64,000 nt of DNA, taken from NCBI RefSeq assembly GCF_039543205.1, contig NZ_BAABJH010000001.1:930001-994000 (forward strand), written 5' to 3'. A program made the translations under genes and the position numbers. The notes beneath the pieces were generated by a model. It was given only the letters and a program-made list of their open reading frames with translations, was not told the DNA's origin and made no database searches. Source of the DNA: Flaviramulus_B aquimarinus. Its GTDB lineage: Bacteria > Bacteroidota > Bacteroidia > Flavobacteriales > Flavobacteriaceae. Below, one piece after another: positions 1 to 8,701 of this stretch. How positions within the stretch are numbered: position 1 is the stretch's first letter; each line of letters begins with the position of its first letter.

Positions 1-2
1 TT

Positions 3-812
3 TCTGCAGGTTTTGGTTTAAAGGGCTTTTTATTACCAAACCACTTTATTGATGGTGGAGCAACTGGAATTTCACTGCTTTTAGAAAATATAACATCATT
101 AAACCTTGGGCTTCTTTTAGTGGTCGTAAACCTTCCTTTTATTATTCTAGCTTCAAAAATAATAGGTAAAAAATTTGCTATTAAAAGTATTATAGCTATT
201 ACACTTTTGGCCTTTGTTGTTCATTTTGTAAACTACCCAACCATAACCGAAGACAAACTATTAATAGCAGTTTTTGGTGGGTTCTTTCTAGGATCAGGTA
301 TTGGTTTATCCATGAGAGGTGGAAGTGTTATAGACGGCACAGAGGTTTTAGCTATTTTTTTAAGTAGAAAATTTTCACTTACCATTGGTGACGTGTTATT
401 CTTAATTAATATTTTAATATTTTCTGCTGGTGCTTATGTTTTATCCATTGAAACCTCTTTATATGCTATGCTCACCTATTTAGCAGCAGCCAGGACTGTT
501 GATTTTGTAGTTGATGGTGTTGAAGAGTATGTTGGTGTAACGATCATATCCAACAAACATGAAGAATTACGTTTAATGTTAACTAAAAAACTCCGAAGAG
601 CATGTACTATTTATGCCGGTAAAGGCGGTTATGGTTCAACAGGTTATAGTTATGACAAAGATATTATTTACACCGTTGTTACAAGACTAGAACTAGCAAA
701 ACTACAAACCGAAATTGATAAAATTGACGGAAAGGCCTTTGTGATTATGGGCGTAGTAAAAGATTTAAAAGGTGGCATGATTAAGAAAAAGCCATTAAAA
801 GAAAATCATTAA
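3..812 (+). CDS. YitT/DUF2179 family membrane protein (5' end missing)
   Basis: This is the C-terminal 269 residues of a YitT-family integral membrane protein; the reading frame is open from base 3 and the start lies before the window. The first part holds several hydrophobic membrane segments and the YitT-type glycine-rich stretch near the window start (phase SAGFGLKGFL). The last 80 residues form the soluble DUF2179 domain, with the motif YAGKGGYGSTGYS about residues 190-205 of the visible part. Family members are about 290 residues, so only some 20-30 residues are missing. The transport or regulatory role of the family is not established. The next gene starts 14 bases downstream, so the two may be cotranscribed. 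Confidence 0.9.
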   Translation, partial: SAGFGLKGFLLPNHFIDGGATGISLLLENITSLNLGLLLVVVNLPFIILASKIIGKKFAIKSIIAITLLAFVVHFVNYPTITEDKLLIAVFGGFFLGSGIGLSMRGGSVIDGTEVLAIFLSRKFSLTIGDVLFLINILIFSAGAYVLSIETSLYAMLTYLAAARTVDFVVDGVEEYVGVTIISNKHEELRLMLTKKLRRACTIYAGKGGYGSTGYSYDKDIIYTVVTRLELAKLQTEIDKIDGKAFVIMGVVKDLKGGMIKKKPLKENH

Positions 813-826
813 GCATTTACAAAATT

Positions 827-1195
827 ATGTCTCAAAAAAAATACATCATTCAAAACAACCCATTCATTGTACCAACAACAGATGGCAAGATTATAAAAGA
901 ACATTTCGGAAATGCAACCGACAGGAATTCTCAATTAAGCATTGCTCACATGAAAGCGCCAGCTGGTTGGAGTGAGCCTTTTCAAACTCCAAAATTTGAT
1001 GAATTTACATTTATTATTAGCGGTAAAAAACAATTTATTATTGATGGAGAAACTGTTGTTTTAGAAGCAGGTCAATCTATAAAAATAGAAAAGAATACTA
1101 GAGTCCAATACTCCAATCCGTTTACCGAAGTCTGTGAATATATTGCTATATGCACCCCAGCATTTTCTATGAATTTAGTAAATAGAGAAGATTAA
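827..1195 (+). CDS. small cupin-domain protein
   Basis: This 122-residue protein is a single cupin beta-barrel. The strand pattern GKKQFIIDGETVVLEAGQSI (about residues 65-84) is the second half of a cupin motif. The first cupin motif normally has an HxH-plus-Glu metal set, but here the corresponding stretch reads TPKFDEFTFIISG. Glu is kept and the usual His residues are absent, so metal binding may be lost or use other ligands. No signal peptide is visible, so it should be cytoplasmic. The stop codon abuts the ATG of the following hydrolase gene (TAA then ATG), which suggests translational coupling. The ligand or substrate is unknown. Confidence 0.8.
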   Translation: MSQKKYIIQNNPFIVPTTDGKIIKEHFGNATDRNSQLSIAHMKAPAGWSEPFQTPKFDEFTFIISGKKQFIIDGETVVLEAGQSIKIEKNTRVQYSNPFTEVCEYIAICTPAFSMNLVNRED

Positions 1196-2023
1196 ATGAG
1201 CGAATACCTTCCTAAAATTGCTGGCTCTACAATAAATTTTATAAGCCATTTTTCAATTCAATCTGCAACCAAACTCGCTGTTAAATTATTTTCAACACCC
1301 AAAAGAGAAAAACCAAGCCAAGAGGAAGTCAGTTACCTTAACACCTCAATCCAAGAAGACGTAACCTATAAAGATTTTTCATTAAAAACATATCATTGGA
1401 GTGGGAAAAAAGACACTATCTTATTAGCTCACGGCTGGGAAAGTAATGCCTATAGATGGAAAGATTTAATTAATCAACTTCAAGCATTAGATTATAACGT
1501 AATTGCTCTAGATGCACCAGCGCACGGTAATTCTGGGAGCAAAGTATTTAATGCTTTATTATATTCGGAATGCCTACATGTAATCATCAAAAAAAATCAG
1601 GCCAACATCATTATAGGTCACTCAATAGGTGGTACTTCATGTGCTATTTCTACAAAAAAATATAACCTGCCATCTGTTAATAAACTCATATTATTAGGTG
1701 CTCCATCTAGTTTAGTTAGACTTTTAGATAACTATATTGACATGATGAGTTACAACAAAAAGGTTTTCGAGGCGGTTAATCAATATTACTTAAACCGTTA
1801 CAACCATTTATCAGAATATTTTGCTACAGAAAATTTGTTTAAAAACATCCCTTTACAAGGACTTATTATTCACGACAAAAAAGATAGAATCATCTCTTAT
1901 AGAGATGCTTTAGAAATTTCGAAATACTACAAAGACGCTAAACTAATAAAAACAATTGGGCTAGGTCATGGTCTTAAATCAGATAAAGTTTACCAATATA
2001 TTTTAGACTTTATAAACGTATAG
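1196..2023 (+). CDS. alpha/beta hydrolase
   Basis: This 275-residue protein has a serine-hydrolase alpha/beta fold. The oxyanion-hole HGW motif is at residues 79-81. The nucleophile elbow GHSIGG places the catalytic Ser at 143. A likely acid is Asp230 in HDKKD, and the catalytic His is 258 in GLGHGL. The N-terminal 70 residues form a short extension without a clear signal peptide. It begins directly after the stop of the cupin gene, so the two are probably one operon. The family includes esterases and lipases; the substrate cannot be told from the sequence. Confidence 0.9.
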   Translation: MSEYLPKIAGSTINFISHFSIQSATKLAVKLFSTPKREKPSQEEVSYLNTSIQEDVTYKDFSLKTYHWSGKKDTILLAHGWESNAYRWKDLINQLQALDYNVIALDAPAHGNSGSKVFNALLYSECLHVIIKKNQANIIIGHSIGGTSCAISTKKYNLPSVNKLILLGAPSSLVRLLDNYIDMMSYNKKVFEAVNQYYLNRYNHLSEYFATENLFKNIPLQGLIIHDKKDRIISYRDALEISKYYKDAKLIKTIGLGHGLKSDKVYQYILDFINV

Positions 2024-2043
2024 ATTTATCGTATTTTTACACC

Positions 2044-2805
2044 ATGGAAATACAATTAAAACGCATCAATAAATTTTTAAGCGAAGTTGGTTATTGCTCA
2101 CGTCGAGAAGCTGATAAACTTATAAACGCAGGTCGAGTAACAATAAATGGTAGTGTTCCAGAAATGGGGACTAAAATTGCGCCTAATGATGTAGTCCATG
2201 TAGATGGAAAAGAAATTACCAACACAAAAACCTCTTTTGTTTATTTAGCCTTTAACAAACCCGTTGGTATAGTTTGTACTACAGACACCTCTGTCGAAAA
2301 AGATAATATTATAGATTTTATTAATTACCCAAAACGTATTTTCCCTATTGGAAGGCTAGATAAACCAAGTGAAGGTTTAATTCTTTTAACTGATGATGGG
2401 GATATTGTAAACAAAATTCTTCGCGCCAGTAACAATCACGAGAAAGAGTATGTTGTTACGGTTGACAAACCTATTTCCCAAACGTTTGTTGAGCGTATGG
2501 CTGGTGGCATCTATTTAGAAGATTTAGGAAAGCACACAAAAAAGTGTAAAGTAAAAAAACTCGGAACTTATAAGTTCAAAATCATTTTAACTCAAGGACT
2601 AAATAGACAAATTAGACGCATGTGCGACTATTTAAATTACGAGGTACAAACACTAAAACGTGTTAGGATTATAAATATTAAATTGGATATGCCTGTTGGT
2701 CAATATCGTGAATTGACTAAAGAGGAGTTTAAGGAATTAAATACCCTTATTCGTGATTCTGCTAAAGAACACAAAGCTGTTACTGATAAAAGAAAAAAAG
2801 GGTAG
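2044..2805 (+). CDS. rluF: 23S rRNA pseudouridine synthase, RluF type
   Basis: This 253-residue enzyme isomerises a uridine in 23S rRNA to pseudouridine. An N-terminal S4 RNA-binding domain (residues 5-50, with the SRREAD motif) is followed by the RsuA-family catalytic domain. The catalytic Asp is 106 in IGRLDKPSEG. The stretch LNRQIRRMCDYLNYEV near residue 195 is typical of RluF rather than RluB or RsuA. Length fits the family without extension. It starts 20 bases after the hydrolase gene and ends convergently with folD, leaving only 15 bases between the two stops. Confidence 0.9.
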   Translation: MEIQLKRINKFLSEVGYCSRREADKLINAGRVTINGSVPEMGTKIAPNDVVHVDGKEITNTKTSFVYLAFNKPVGIVCTTDTSVEKDNIIDFINYPKRIFPIGRLDKPSEGLILLTDDGDIVNKILRASNNHEKEYVVTVDKPISQTFVERMAGGIYLEDLGKHTKKCKVKKLGTYKFKIILTQGLNRQIRRMCDYLNYEVQTLKRVRIINIKLDMPVGQYRELTKEEFKELNTLIRDSAKEHKAVTDKRKKG

Positions 2806-2820
2806 TACTTTTAAAATATT

Positions 2821-3699
2821 TTATTGCTGATGTCTTTCCCTTGCCAATAATGTATTTTTAAGCAACATAGCAATAGTCATTGGGCCTACTCCTCCAGGCA
2901 CTGGAGTTATATAGCTAGCCTTTTTACTTACACTTTCAAAGTGTACATCGCCTGCAAGCCTATAACCTGTTTTTTTTGTAGCATCTGGAACACGGGTAAT
3001 TCCAACATCTATAATTACCACATCTTCTTTAACCATATCTCCAGTTAAAAATTCCGAAATTCCAATGGCGGCAACAATAATATCCGCATTTCGCGTAATG
3101 TCAGTTAAGTTTTTAGAACGGCTGTGAACTACGGTTACTGTAGCATCGCCAGCTTTTCGTTTTTGACTCATCAAAATACTCATAGGGCGACCAACTATAT
3201 GGCTTCTTCCCATAACCACTACATTTTTACCTGAAGTCTCAACTTGATACCTTTCTAACAGTTCGAGTATTCCATAAGGTGTTGCTGGTAAAAAAGTTGG
3301 CAAATCCAAAGCCATTTTCCCAACATTTGTTGGATGAAAGCCATCGACATCTTTATCTGGATGCACGGCCATTAAAACCTTCTGCTCATCAATGTGCTCA
3401 GGCAATGGCAATTGAACGATAAATCCATCAATATCATTATTGGTATTTAAACCATGGATTTTTTCCAATAATTCCTCTTCAGAAGTATATTCAGGTAAAT
3501 CAATTAAGGTGGATTTAAAACCAATACGTTGGCACGCTTTTACTTTGGCATTAACATAAGTCATACTAGCACCATCAGTTCCGACTAAAATAGCCGCTAA
3601 ATGAGGCACTTTTTCGCCTTTGGTCACCATTGATTTTACATGTTCAGCGATTTCATCCTTAATGTCATTACTTACTTTCTTTCCGTCTAAAATTGTCAT
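2821..3699 (-). CDS. folD: bifunctional methylenetetrahydrofolate dehydrogenase/cyclohydrolase
   Basis: FolD interconverts 5,10-methylene-, methenyl- and 10-formyl-tetrahydrofolate with NADP, supplying one-carbon units for purines and initiator formyl-Met. The 292-residue length is standard. Visible signatures are the catalytic YVNAK (Tyr48, Lys52), the QLPLP loop, HPDKDVDGF, the dinucleotide-binding GRSHIVGRP, and the C-terminal PVPGGVGPMT. It lies 49 bases downstream of ffh on the same strand and could be read from it. Two copies of the heptamer GGTTGTT lie just upstream of its ATG. Confidence 0.97.
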   Translation of the reverse strand: MTILDGKKVSNDIKDEIAEHVKSMVTKGEKVPHLAAILVGTDGASMTYVNAKVKACQRIGFKSTLIDLPEYTSEEELLEKIHGLNTNNDIDGFIVQLPLPEHIDEQKVLMAVHPDKDVDGFHPTNVGKMALDLPTFLPATPYGILELLERYQVETSGKNVVVMGRSHIVGRPMSILMSQKRKAGDATVTVVHSRSKNLTDITRNADIIVAAIGISEFLTGDMVKEDVVIIDVGITRVPDATKKTGYRLAGDVHFESVSKKASYITPVPGGVGPMTIAMLLKNTLLARERHQQ

Positions 3700-3702
3700 A
3701 AT

Positions 3703-3716
3703 GGTTGTTGGTTGTT
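3703..3716. repeat. heptanucleotide tandem repeat, 2 copies
   Basis: Two perfect copies of GGTTGTT lie immediately upstream of folD. The same heptamer, in another phase, occurs three times at 7677-7697 after the sigma-factor gene. Confidence 0.6.
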
Positions 3717-3748
3717 TGTAAAAACTACACTTTTAACTTTAACAAGGT

Positions 3749-5077
3749 TTAACGCATATTTTTCATCATCTGCATCATCTTTTTGCCACCACCGCCTTGC
3801 ATCATCTTCATCATTTTACTCATTTGGTTAAATTGCTTTAAAAGCTGATTTACTTGTTGTACAGAAGTCCCTGACCCTTTTGCTACACGTTTTTTTCTAC
3901 TTGCATTAATAATACCAGGGTTAGTACGTTCTTTTGGTGTCATGGAATGTATAATGGCTTCTATACCTTTAAAAGCATCATCATCTATATCAACATCTTT
4001 CATCATTTTACCCGCACCAGGAATCATACCCATAAGGTCTTTCATGTTCCCCATTTTCTTGATTTGCTGAATCTGTTTCAAGAAATCATCAAACCCAAAT
4101 TGGTTTTTGGCTATTTTCTTTTGAAGCTTTCTAGCTTCTTCCTCATCAAACTGTTCTTGTGCACGTTCTACTAAAGACACCACATCACCCATACCAAGAA
4201 TACGGTCGGCCATACGGGATGGATAAAAGACATCAATAGCTTCCATTTTTTCTCCTGTACCAATAAATTTAATAGGTTTATCGACTACAGATTTAATAGA
4301 AATAGCTGCTCCACCACGTGTGTCGCCATCTAATTTGGTTAAGATAACACCATCAAAATTCAAGATATCGTTAAATGCTTTTGCTGTATTAACGGCATCT
4401 TGACCCGTCATAGAATCCACAACAAACAAGGTTTCTTGAGGCTGTATGGCTTTATGAATATTTGATATTTCGGTCATCATAGCTTCATCTACTGCTAAAC
4501 GACCAGCGGTATCTATAATGACAACATTAAACCCATTGGCTTTGGCATGTGCTATAGCTGCTTGCGAAATAGCAACTGGATCATTGTTCCCTCTATCACT
4601 AAAAACCTCAACACCTATTTGCTCTCCTACAACATGCAATTGGTCTATTGCTGCTGGACGATAAACATCACAGGCAACTAATAAAGGTTTTTTTGTTTTT
4701 TTGTTTTTTAGATAATTGGCTAGTTTACCAGAAAATGTTGTTTTACCTGAACCTTGTAAACCAGACATTAGAATAACACTTGGAGTTCCTGATAGATTAA
4801 TACCTTCGGCATCACCACCCATAAGTTGGGTAAGCTCATCTTTAACAATTTTAACCATTAATTGTCCTGGCTGCAAAGTTGTTAATACATTTTGGCCTAA
4901 TGCTTTTTCTTTAACTCTATTAGTAAACTCTTTTGCTATTCTAAAATTAACATCGGCATCTAACAATGCACGTCTAACTTCCTTTAAAGTTTCTGCTACA
5001 TTAACTTCTGTAATACTTCCGTGGCCTTTAAGAACGTGTAAGGCTTTATCTAATTTATCGCTTAAATTATTAAACAT
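3749..5077 (-). CDS. ffh: signal recognition particle protein Ffh
   Basis: Ffh binds the SRP RNA and signal sequences of nascent membrane proteins and delivers them to FtsY/SecYEG. Starting at the ATG at 5077 gives 442 residues beginning FNNLSDKLDKAL, the standard N domain; an in-frame upstream ATG would add 23 non-homologous residues and is rejected. The NG GTPase domain shows GLQGSGKTT (G1), DTAGRL (G3) and TKLDGD (G4). The C-terminal M domain is methionine-rich, ending in runs such as MSKMMKMMQGGGG. A TAACTTTG -7 element lies 27 bases upstream. Confidence 0.97.
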   Translation of the reverse strand: MFNNLSDKLDKALHVLKGHGSITEVNVAETLKEVRRALLDADVNFRIAKEFTNRVKEKALGQNVLTTLQPGQLMVKIVKDELTQLMGGDAEGINLSGTPSVILMSGLQGSGKTTFSGKLANYLKNKKTKKPLLVACDVYRPAAIDQLHVVGEQIGVEVFSDRGNNDPVAISQAAIAHAKANGFNVVIIDTAGRLAVDEAMMTEISNIHKAIQPQETLFVVDSMTGQDAVNTAKAFNDILNFDGVILTKLDGDTRGGAAISIKSVVDKPIKFIGTGEKMEAIDVFYPSRMADRILGMGDVVSLVERAQEQFDEEEARKLQKKIAKNQFGFDDFLKQIQQIKKMGNMKDLMGMIPGAGKMMKDVDIDDDAFKGIEAIIHSMTPKERTNPGIINASRKKRVAKGSGTSVQQVNQLLKQFNQMSKMMKMMQGGGGKKMMQMMKNMR

Positions 5078-5103
5078 AATTTTTATTGAAATTTTAAGAA
5101 ATG

Positions 5104-5111
5104 CAAAGTTA
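5104..5111 (-). promoter_or_regulatory. -7 promoter element of ffh
   Basis: On the minus strand this reads TAACTTTG followed by CA, matching the Bacteroidota -7 consensus TAnnTTTG. It lies 27 bases before the chosen ffh start and supports that start. No clear -33 TTTG is visible at the usual spacing. Confidence 0.5.
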
Positions 5112-5156
5112 ATGATTTGAAGTATATTATAGAAGTGAGAAGGCACAAACTGAATA

Positions 5157-5192
5157 AAAAAAAGGCTATCAAATTTAATTTGACAGCCTTTA
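5157..5192 (-). terminator. intrinsic terminator after the acidic lipoprotein gene
   Basis: A 13-base stem (AAAGGCTATCAAA with TTTGACAGCCTTT, one G-U pair) and short loop are followed on the minus strand by a U-run. It ends transcription of the lipoprotein gene and separates it from ffh. Confidence 0.75.
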
Positions 5193-5262
5193 TAAAGGAA
5201 ACTTTACTTATTAATTAACCTAACCAACCGAAAAAGGAAAGTTTCTCTTTTAAGCAAACATA

Positions 5263-7014
5263 TTATTCTATCTTTTCAAGGACTAATATGCGTTCTATTT
5301 CTCCATTAGCATTATAATCTTTTAATTCTACTCTATTTGGAGTTATTTCTTTGATTCGCCATCTGTGTCTCAATTCACTAAAAGGTTCATCTTGAGTTCC
5401 AAAATTTAACCCTAAGAATAATCCATCGTTTCTGTAAGCTAACCAAGAACCTATAAAATTGTTCCCGTCACCTTCTGCAAATAACCTTCCATTTTCATTG
5501 AACCCTATAACGTAGTTTATATAATTTTCAGTTTCATCAACATCTTGATCTATATATGATGCAACTTCCCATTCTCCGTTAGTTAACACATCACCAACAT
5601 AATTTATATCCTCATCGCCATCTGGGCAATCTCGCATTAAAATCATTTGATTGTTTACGTTTTCTAATTTTATTAAACCTTCTTCTATGAACGTAATTAA
5701 CCATTCTAGTTTTAAATCTGGACTTCCTTCTAAAGTGATTTGTAAAATGAAACCAATATTTCTAACACCAATCTCATAAGTGCCTTCTACTAATTCGCCA
5801 TTTACTCTAATTTTCACAACATTGTCTCCATAGAACTTAAGTGGTGTACCGATATAATCTTTTTCATTATCTGCACCATCAACACTTAAACGTGCTACTC
5901 TCCATAAACATTCTTGTAAATAGTTTTCAATACGCTCTTTAGTAATATCTATAACAACATCACAGTTTTTCTTCATAATGATTCTGTTACCACCTTCTTC
6001 GTAAAGTTTAATTTTACCGTATTCAATATCATATACTACCCATTCTAAAGTAAAATCTGCTAACGTGTCAAATTCTAATTTTAAAAGTGCACCTCTATCT
6101 GTAACACGAGTACTCCAAGTACCAGTAAGTATATCACCATTTTTTGCACGCATAACCACAACATCTTCTTCTTTAAAGTTTAAGGCATATTCTTTATACG
6201 CTTCAGTGTTATCTTGATTATTTCTCTTAAACTCATGAACTACCCATGGACAAGTTTTTAAATACTCATCTAAACGTTCTTTTGTAAAATCGTCATCGCC
6301 ATAATCATTATCATCATCTTCATCACAAGCATCTTTAGCTTCTCTAATAGTTCTTGCTAATTGCTCATTGTTATCAACTTCAACAGTTGTACCATCAGCA
6401 TACTCAAGCGTTATTGGAAAATTAAGACTAGCAATAACTTCTTTATCTTTAATACGCTTTATAAAACGGTATAATTCTCTATCATTTTCAATAGTTATAA
6501 CATCAATAAGTTGAAAATCTGTATTAAATAATGAAAAAGATATTGGGTATTTAAAATCGATACATTCAATATCATCATCCTCTTCATTCTCTCCTCTACA
6601 CTCTTCAATTAATTCTTCTAAAGCATCACGGTTTTCAATAACTACTTCATCATGATTAGATAAAATAAGTGTAATCGGGAAAATGATATCTAAATTATCT
6701 TCATCATCTTCAAACTCATCAAAAATGGCTTCAATGACTTCAAAATCTTCTCTAGAATCAATTCTAATTTCAAGACCATTAACGATAACAGTTACTGGTA
6801 ATTTAATAGACGTACAACTTGCGTTATCAATAATATTGTCAGCAGATCCGTCCATGGTAGATGCGGAGAACATTAAGCCTGTTAACTCAGATTCGGCAGT
6901 TAGGGCTTCACTTTCATCAGGTTGAGTAATTTCAGTGACCTCATCCTGACATGAAGTAAATAATAGGAGGGCAAAAAAAGGAATTAATAATACTGTTTTC
7001 ATAGTAGTTTTCAT
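5263..7014 (-). CDS. large acidic multi-repeat surface lipoprotein, function unknown
   Basis: With the ATG at 7014 the protein has 583 residues and begins with a lipoprotein signal peptide (LLLFTSC, lipid Cys22). Acidic residues directly after the Cys (CQDE) resemble the Bacteroidota lipoprotein export signal for the cell surface. Residues 68-230 hold four short repeats built around a (F/Y)P(I/V)(T/S) strand, then a polar turn and an acidic helix. Residues 243-583 hold three lipocalin-like repeats of about 110 residues, each with an early Trp and a beta-rich core ending in charged strands; the first two open with TKER. Asp/Glu-rich linkers join the parts. It is transcribed divergently from an ECF sigma/FecR/TonB-receptor cluster, so it may belong to that regulon. 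I do not recognise a named family; the role is unknown. An upstream in-frame start would add 25 residues and hide the signal peptide. Confidence 0.8.
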   Translation of the reverse strand: MKTTMKTVLLIPFFALLLFTSCQDEVTEITQPDESEALTAESELTGLMFSASTMDGSADNIIDNASCTSIKLPVTVIVNGLEIRIDSREDFEVIEAIFDEFEDDEDNLDIIFPITLILSNHDEVVIENRDALEELIEECRGENEEDDDIECIDFKYPISFSLFNTDFQLIDVITIENDRELYRFIKRIKDKEVIASLNFPITLEYADGTTVEVDNNEQLARTIREAKDACDEDDDNDYGDDDFTKERLDEYLKTCPWVVHEFKRNNQDNTEAYKEYALNFKEEDVVVMRAKNGDILTGTWSTRVTDRGALLKLEFDTLADFTLEWVVYDIEYGKIKLYEEGGNRIIMKKNCDVVIDITKERIENYLQECLWRVARLSVDGADNEKDYIGTPLKFYGDNVVKIRVNGELVEGTYEIGVRNIGFILQITLEGSPDLKLEWLITFIEEGLIKLENVNNQMILMRDCPDGDEDINYVGDVLTNGEWEVASYIDQDVDETENYINYVIGFNENGRLFAEGDGNNFIGSWLAYRNDGLFLGLNFGTQDEPFSELRHRWRIKEITPNRVELKDYNANGEIERILVLEKIE

Positions 7015-7161
7015 GGTAAATGATTTTGGGTTAAACATAGCATTTTGATTATAAAACAGGATAACTTTAAAAACTCCTACCCTCCACAATCAAAAAAATC
7101 AAAAAAAATCAAAAACTAAATTCCAAAAAAACTATTTTAGTAGCATTAACTGTCAATAATA

Positions 7162-7677
7162 ATGGGGAAACAATTACATGAAAATATTTGCGAAGAGCAT
7201 ATTTTCTCTTCCATATTTAACAAACATGCCAAAGATTTGCATAATTTTTTATACTATAAGTTTGGTGATTTATTAAACCCAAAAGATAAAGTACAGGACG
7301 CTTTTATTAAGTTATGGCAAAATTGCTCTAAAATTTCTCCAGACAAAGCTAAGAGTTTTGTATTTACTACTGCCAATAACTTAATGCTTAATGAAGCGGC
7401 TCACCAAAAGGTGGTTTTAAAACATCAACAAACCAAACCTAAATCATATACCAACGAGGATCCTGAGTTTTTAATGCAGGAAACCGAATATCATGACAAA
7501 TTGCAAAAAGCATTATCTAATTTAACTGATGCGCAACGTGAAGCGTTTATGATGAATCGGGTTGAAGGCAAACGATTTAAAGAAATTGCCGAAATTTTAG
7601 GTATTTCGACAAAAGCTGTTGAAAAACGTATTTATGGGGCTTTGGAGAAGTTAAGGAAGGATATTAAGGAGTTGTAG
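7162..7677 (+). CDS. ECF RNA polymerase sigma factor, FecI-like
   Basis: This 171-residue protein is a two-domain extracytoplasmic-function sigma factor. Region 2 (about residues 13-78) contains the core-binding and -10 recognition helices (HNFLYYKFGD, KVQDAFIKLW). Region 4 (about 112-165) has the helix-turn-helix FKEIAEILGISTKAVEKRI for -35 recognition. It sits before a FecR anti-sigma gene and an STN TonB receptor, the standard order for cell-surface signalling: ligand binding by the receptor signals through FecR to free the sigma factor. The likely targets are the receptor gene and perhaps the divergent lipoprotein gene. Confidence 0.92.
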   Translation: MGKQLHENICEEHIFSSIFNKHAKDLHNFLYYKFGDLLNPKDKVQDAFIKLWQNCSKISPDKAKSFVFTTANNLMLNEAAHQKVVLKHQQTKPKSYTNEDPEFLMQETEYHDKLQKALSNLTDAQREAFMMNRVEGKRFKEIAEILGISTKAVEKRIYGALEKLRKDIKEL

Positions 7678-7698
7678 TTGTTGGTTGTTGGTTGTTGG
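7677..7698. repeat. heptanucleotide tandem repeat, 3 copies
   Basis: Three perfect copies of GTTGTTG start at the last base of the sigma-factor stop codon, in the 112-base gap before fecR. It is the same heptamer as at 3703-3716, in a different phase. Confidence 0.8.
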
Positions 7699-7789
7699 AA
7701 AATATACTTTTTGGAATTTAGTTTTTGATTTTTTTCAAAAGTGGGTAGGGAAAAATAAAAGATAACTGTTATATAGTTGTATAGAAATC

Positions 7790-8701
7790 ATGAATAGAGA
7801 AAATTTAATATCGAAATGGTTAGATAACAATCTAAATGATCAGGAACTTGAAGCGTTTAAAAACCTTGAAGATTATGATGATTTAATAACGTTATCTGAA
7901 AGCGTACAGGCTTTTAAAGCAGATGATTACAATACCTCCAAGGAATTGGAAAATGTATTATCTAAACTTACTCCAATTGGTGTCGAAGACAAAAAGCAAC
8001 ACCCTAGGCATTGGTTAAAACCATTAATGCGCGTGGCTGCTATACTTGCCGTTTGTTTTAGTTTATATTATTACACAACTACTATAGATACGACTATTAC
8101 TACTGAGTTTGCTCAGAAAACAACCATAGAATTACCAGATGCTTCTAGTGTTTCCCTTAACGCTAAATCGTTTTTGACTTTCAACAAAAAAGATTGGAAA
8201 CAAGAACGCGAAGTAGAACTTAATGGCGAAGCCTTTTTTAAAGTTGCTAAAGGATCATCATTTAAAGTTATAACAAAATCAGGAACCGTAACGGTTTATG
8301 GTACTCAATTTAATGTAAAACAACGGGACAATTATTTTGAGGTTATTTGCTACGAAGGACTAGTTGGGGTAACGCACAACGCTCATGAAACAAAATTAAA
8401 ACCTGGCGACAGTTTTTTAATTATTGATGGGAAAACAATTGCTAAAGAAAAAGAAAACCGCACAAATCCTTCGTGGTTAAATAACACGAGCACATTTAAA
8501 AGTTTGCCTTACAAAACTGTTATTGCTGAATTTGAAAGACAATATAATGTTGATATCACTTTAATAAATATAGATTCAGATCAGTTATTTACAGGTGGTT
8601 TTGCACACGATAATATAGATGTAGCCATAAAATCTATTACCTTACCTTTACATGTAACTTATAGTAAATCTAACCATACTATTATATTAAAGCGTGAGTA
8701 G
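7790..8701 (+). CDS. FecR-family anti-sigma factor
   Basis: This 303-residue inner-membrane regulator has a cytoplasmic N-terminal part (residues 1-79), one membrane segment (about 80-96, RVAAILAVCFSLYYY), a periplasmic FecR domain (about 105-195, with ELPDASSVSLNAKS and GEAFFKVAKG) and a C-terminal DUF4974 domain (about 235-303). By family knowledge it binds the adjacent ECF sigma factor on the inside and the STN domain of the TonB receptor in the periplasm. Its last 8 bases overlap the start of the receptor gene, which indicates one transcript and coupled translation. Confidence 0.93.
   Translation: MNRENLISKWLDNNLNDQELEAFKNLEDYDDLITLSESVQAFKADDYNTSKELENVLSKLTPIGVEDKKQHPRHWLKPLMRVAAILAVCFSLYYYTTTIDTTITTEFAQKTTIELPDASSVSLNAKSFLTFNKKDWKQEREVELNGEAFFKVAKGSSFKVITKSGTVTVYGTQFNVKQRDNYFEVICYEGLVGVTHNAHETKLKPGDSFLIIDGKTIAKEKENRTNPSWLNNTSTFKSLPYKTVIAEFERQYNVDITLINIDSDQLFTGGFAHDNIDVAIKSITLPLHVTYSKSNHTIILKRE

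Noticed and set aside
4716..5120. Plus-strand 134-codon frame opposite ffh
   Set aside because: Ffh is a certain gene on the other strand, so this frame is a shadow.
6683..6925. Plus-strand open frame of 80 codons inside the acidic lipoprotein gene
   Set aside because: It is low-complexity Ser-rich shadow of the Asp/Glu-rich minus-strand gene and has no start context or homology.
5263..7089. Longer start for the acidic lipoprotein (MWRVGVF...)
   Set aside because: The extra 25 residues would place the lipoprotein signal peptide in the interior; the ATG at 7014 gives a normal lipobox.
7677..7698. Heptamer repeat as a CRISPR array
   Set aside because: Units are contiguous with no spacers, and no cas gene is present.
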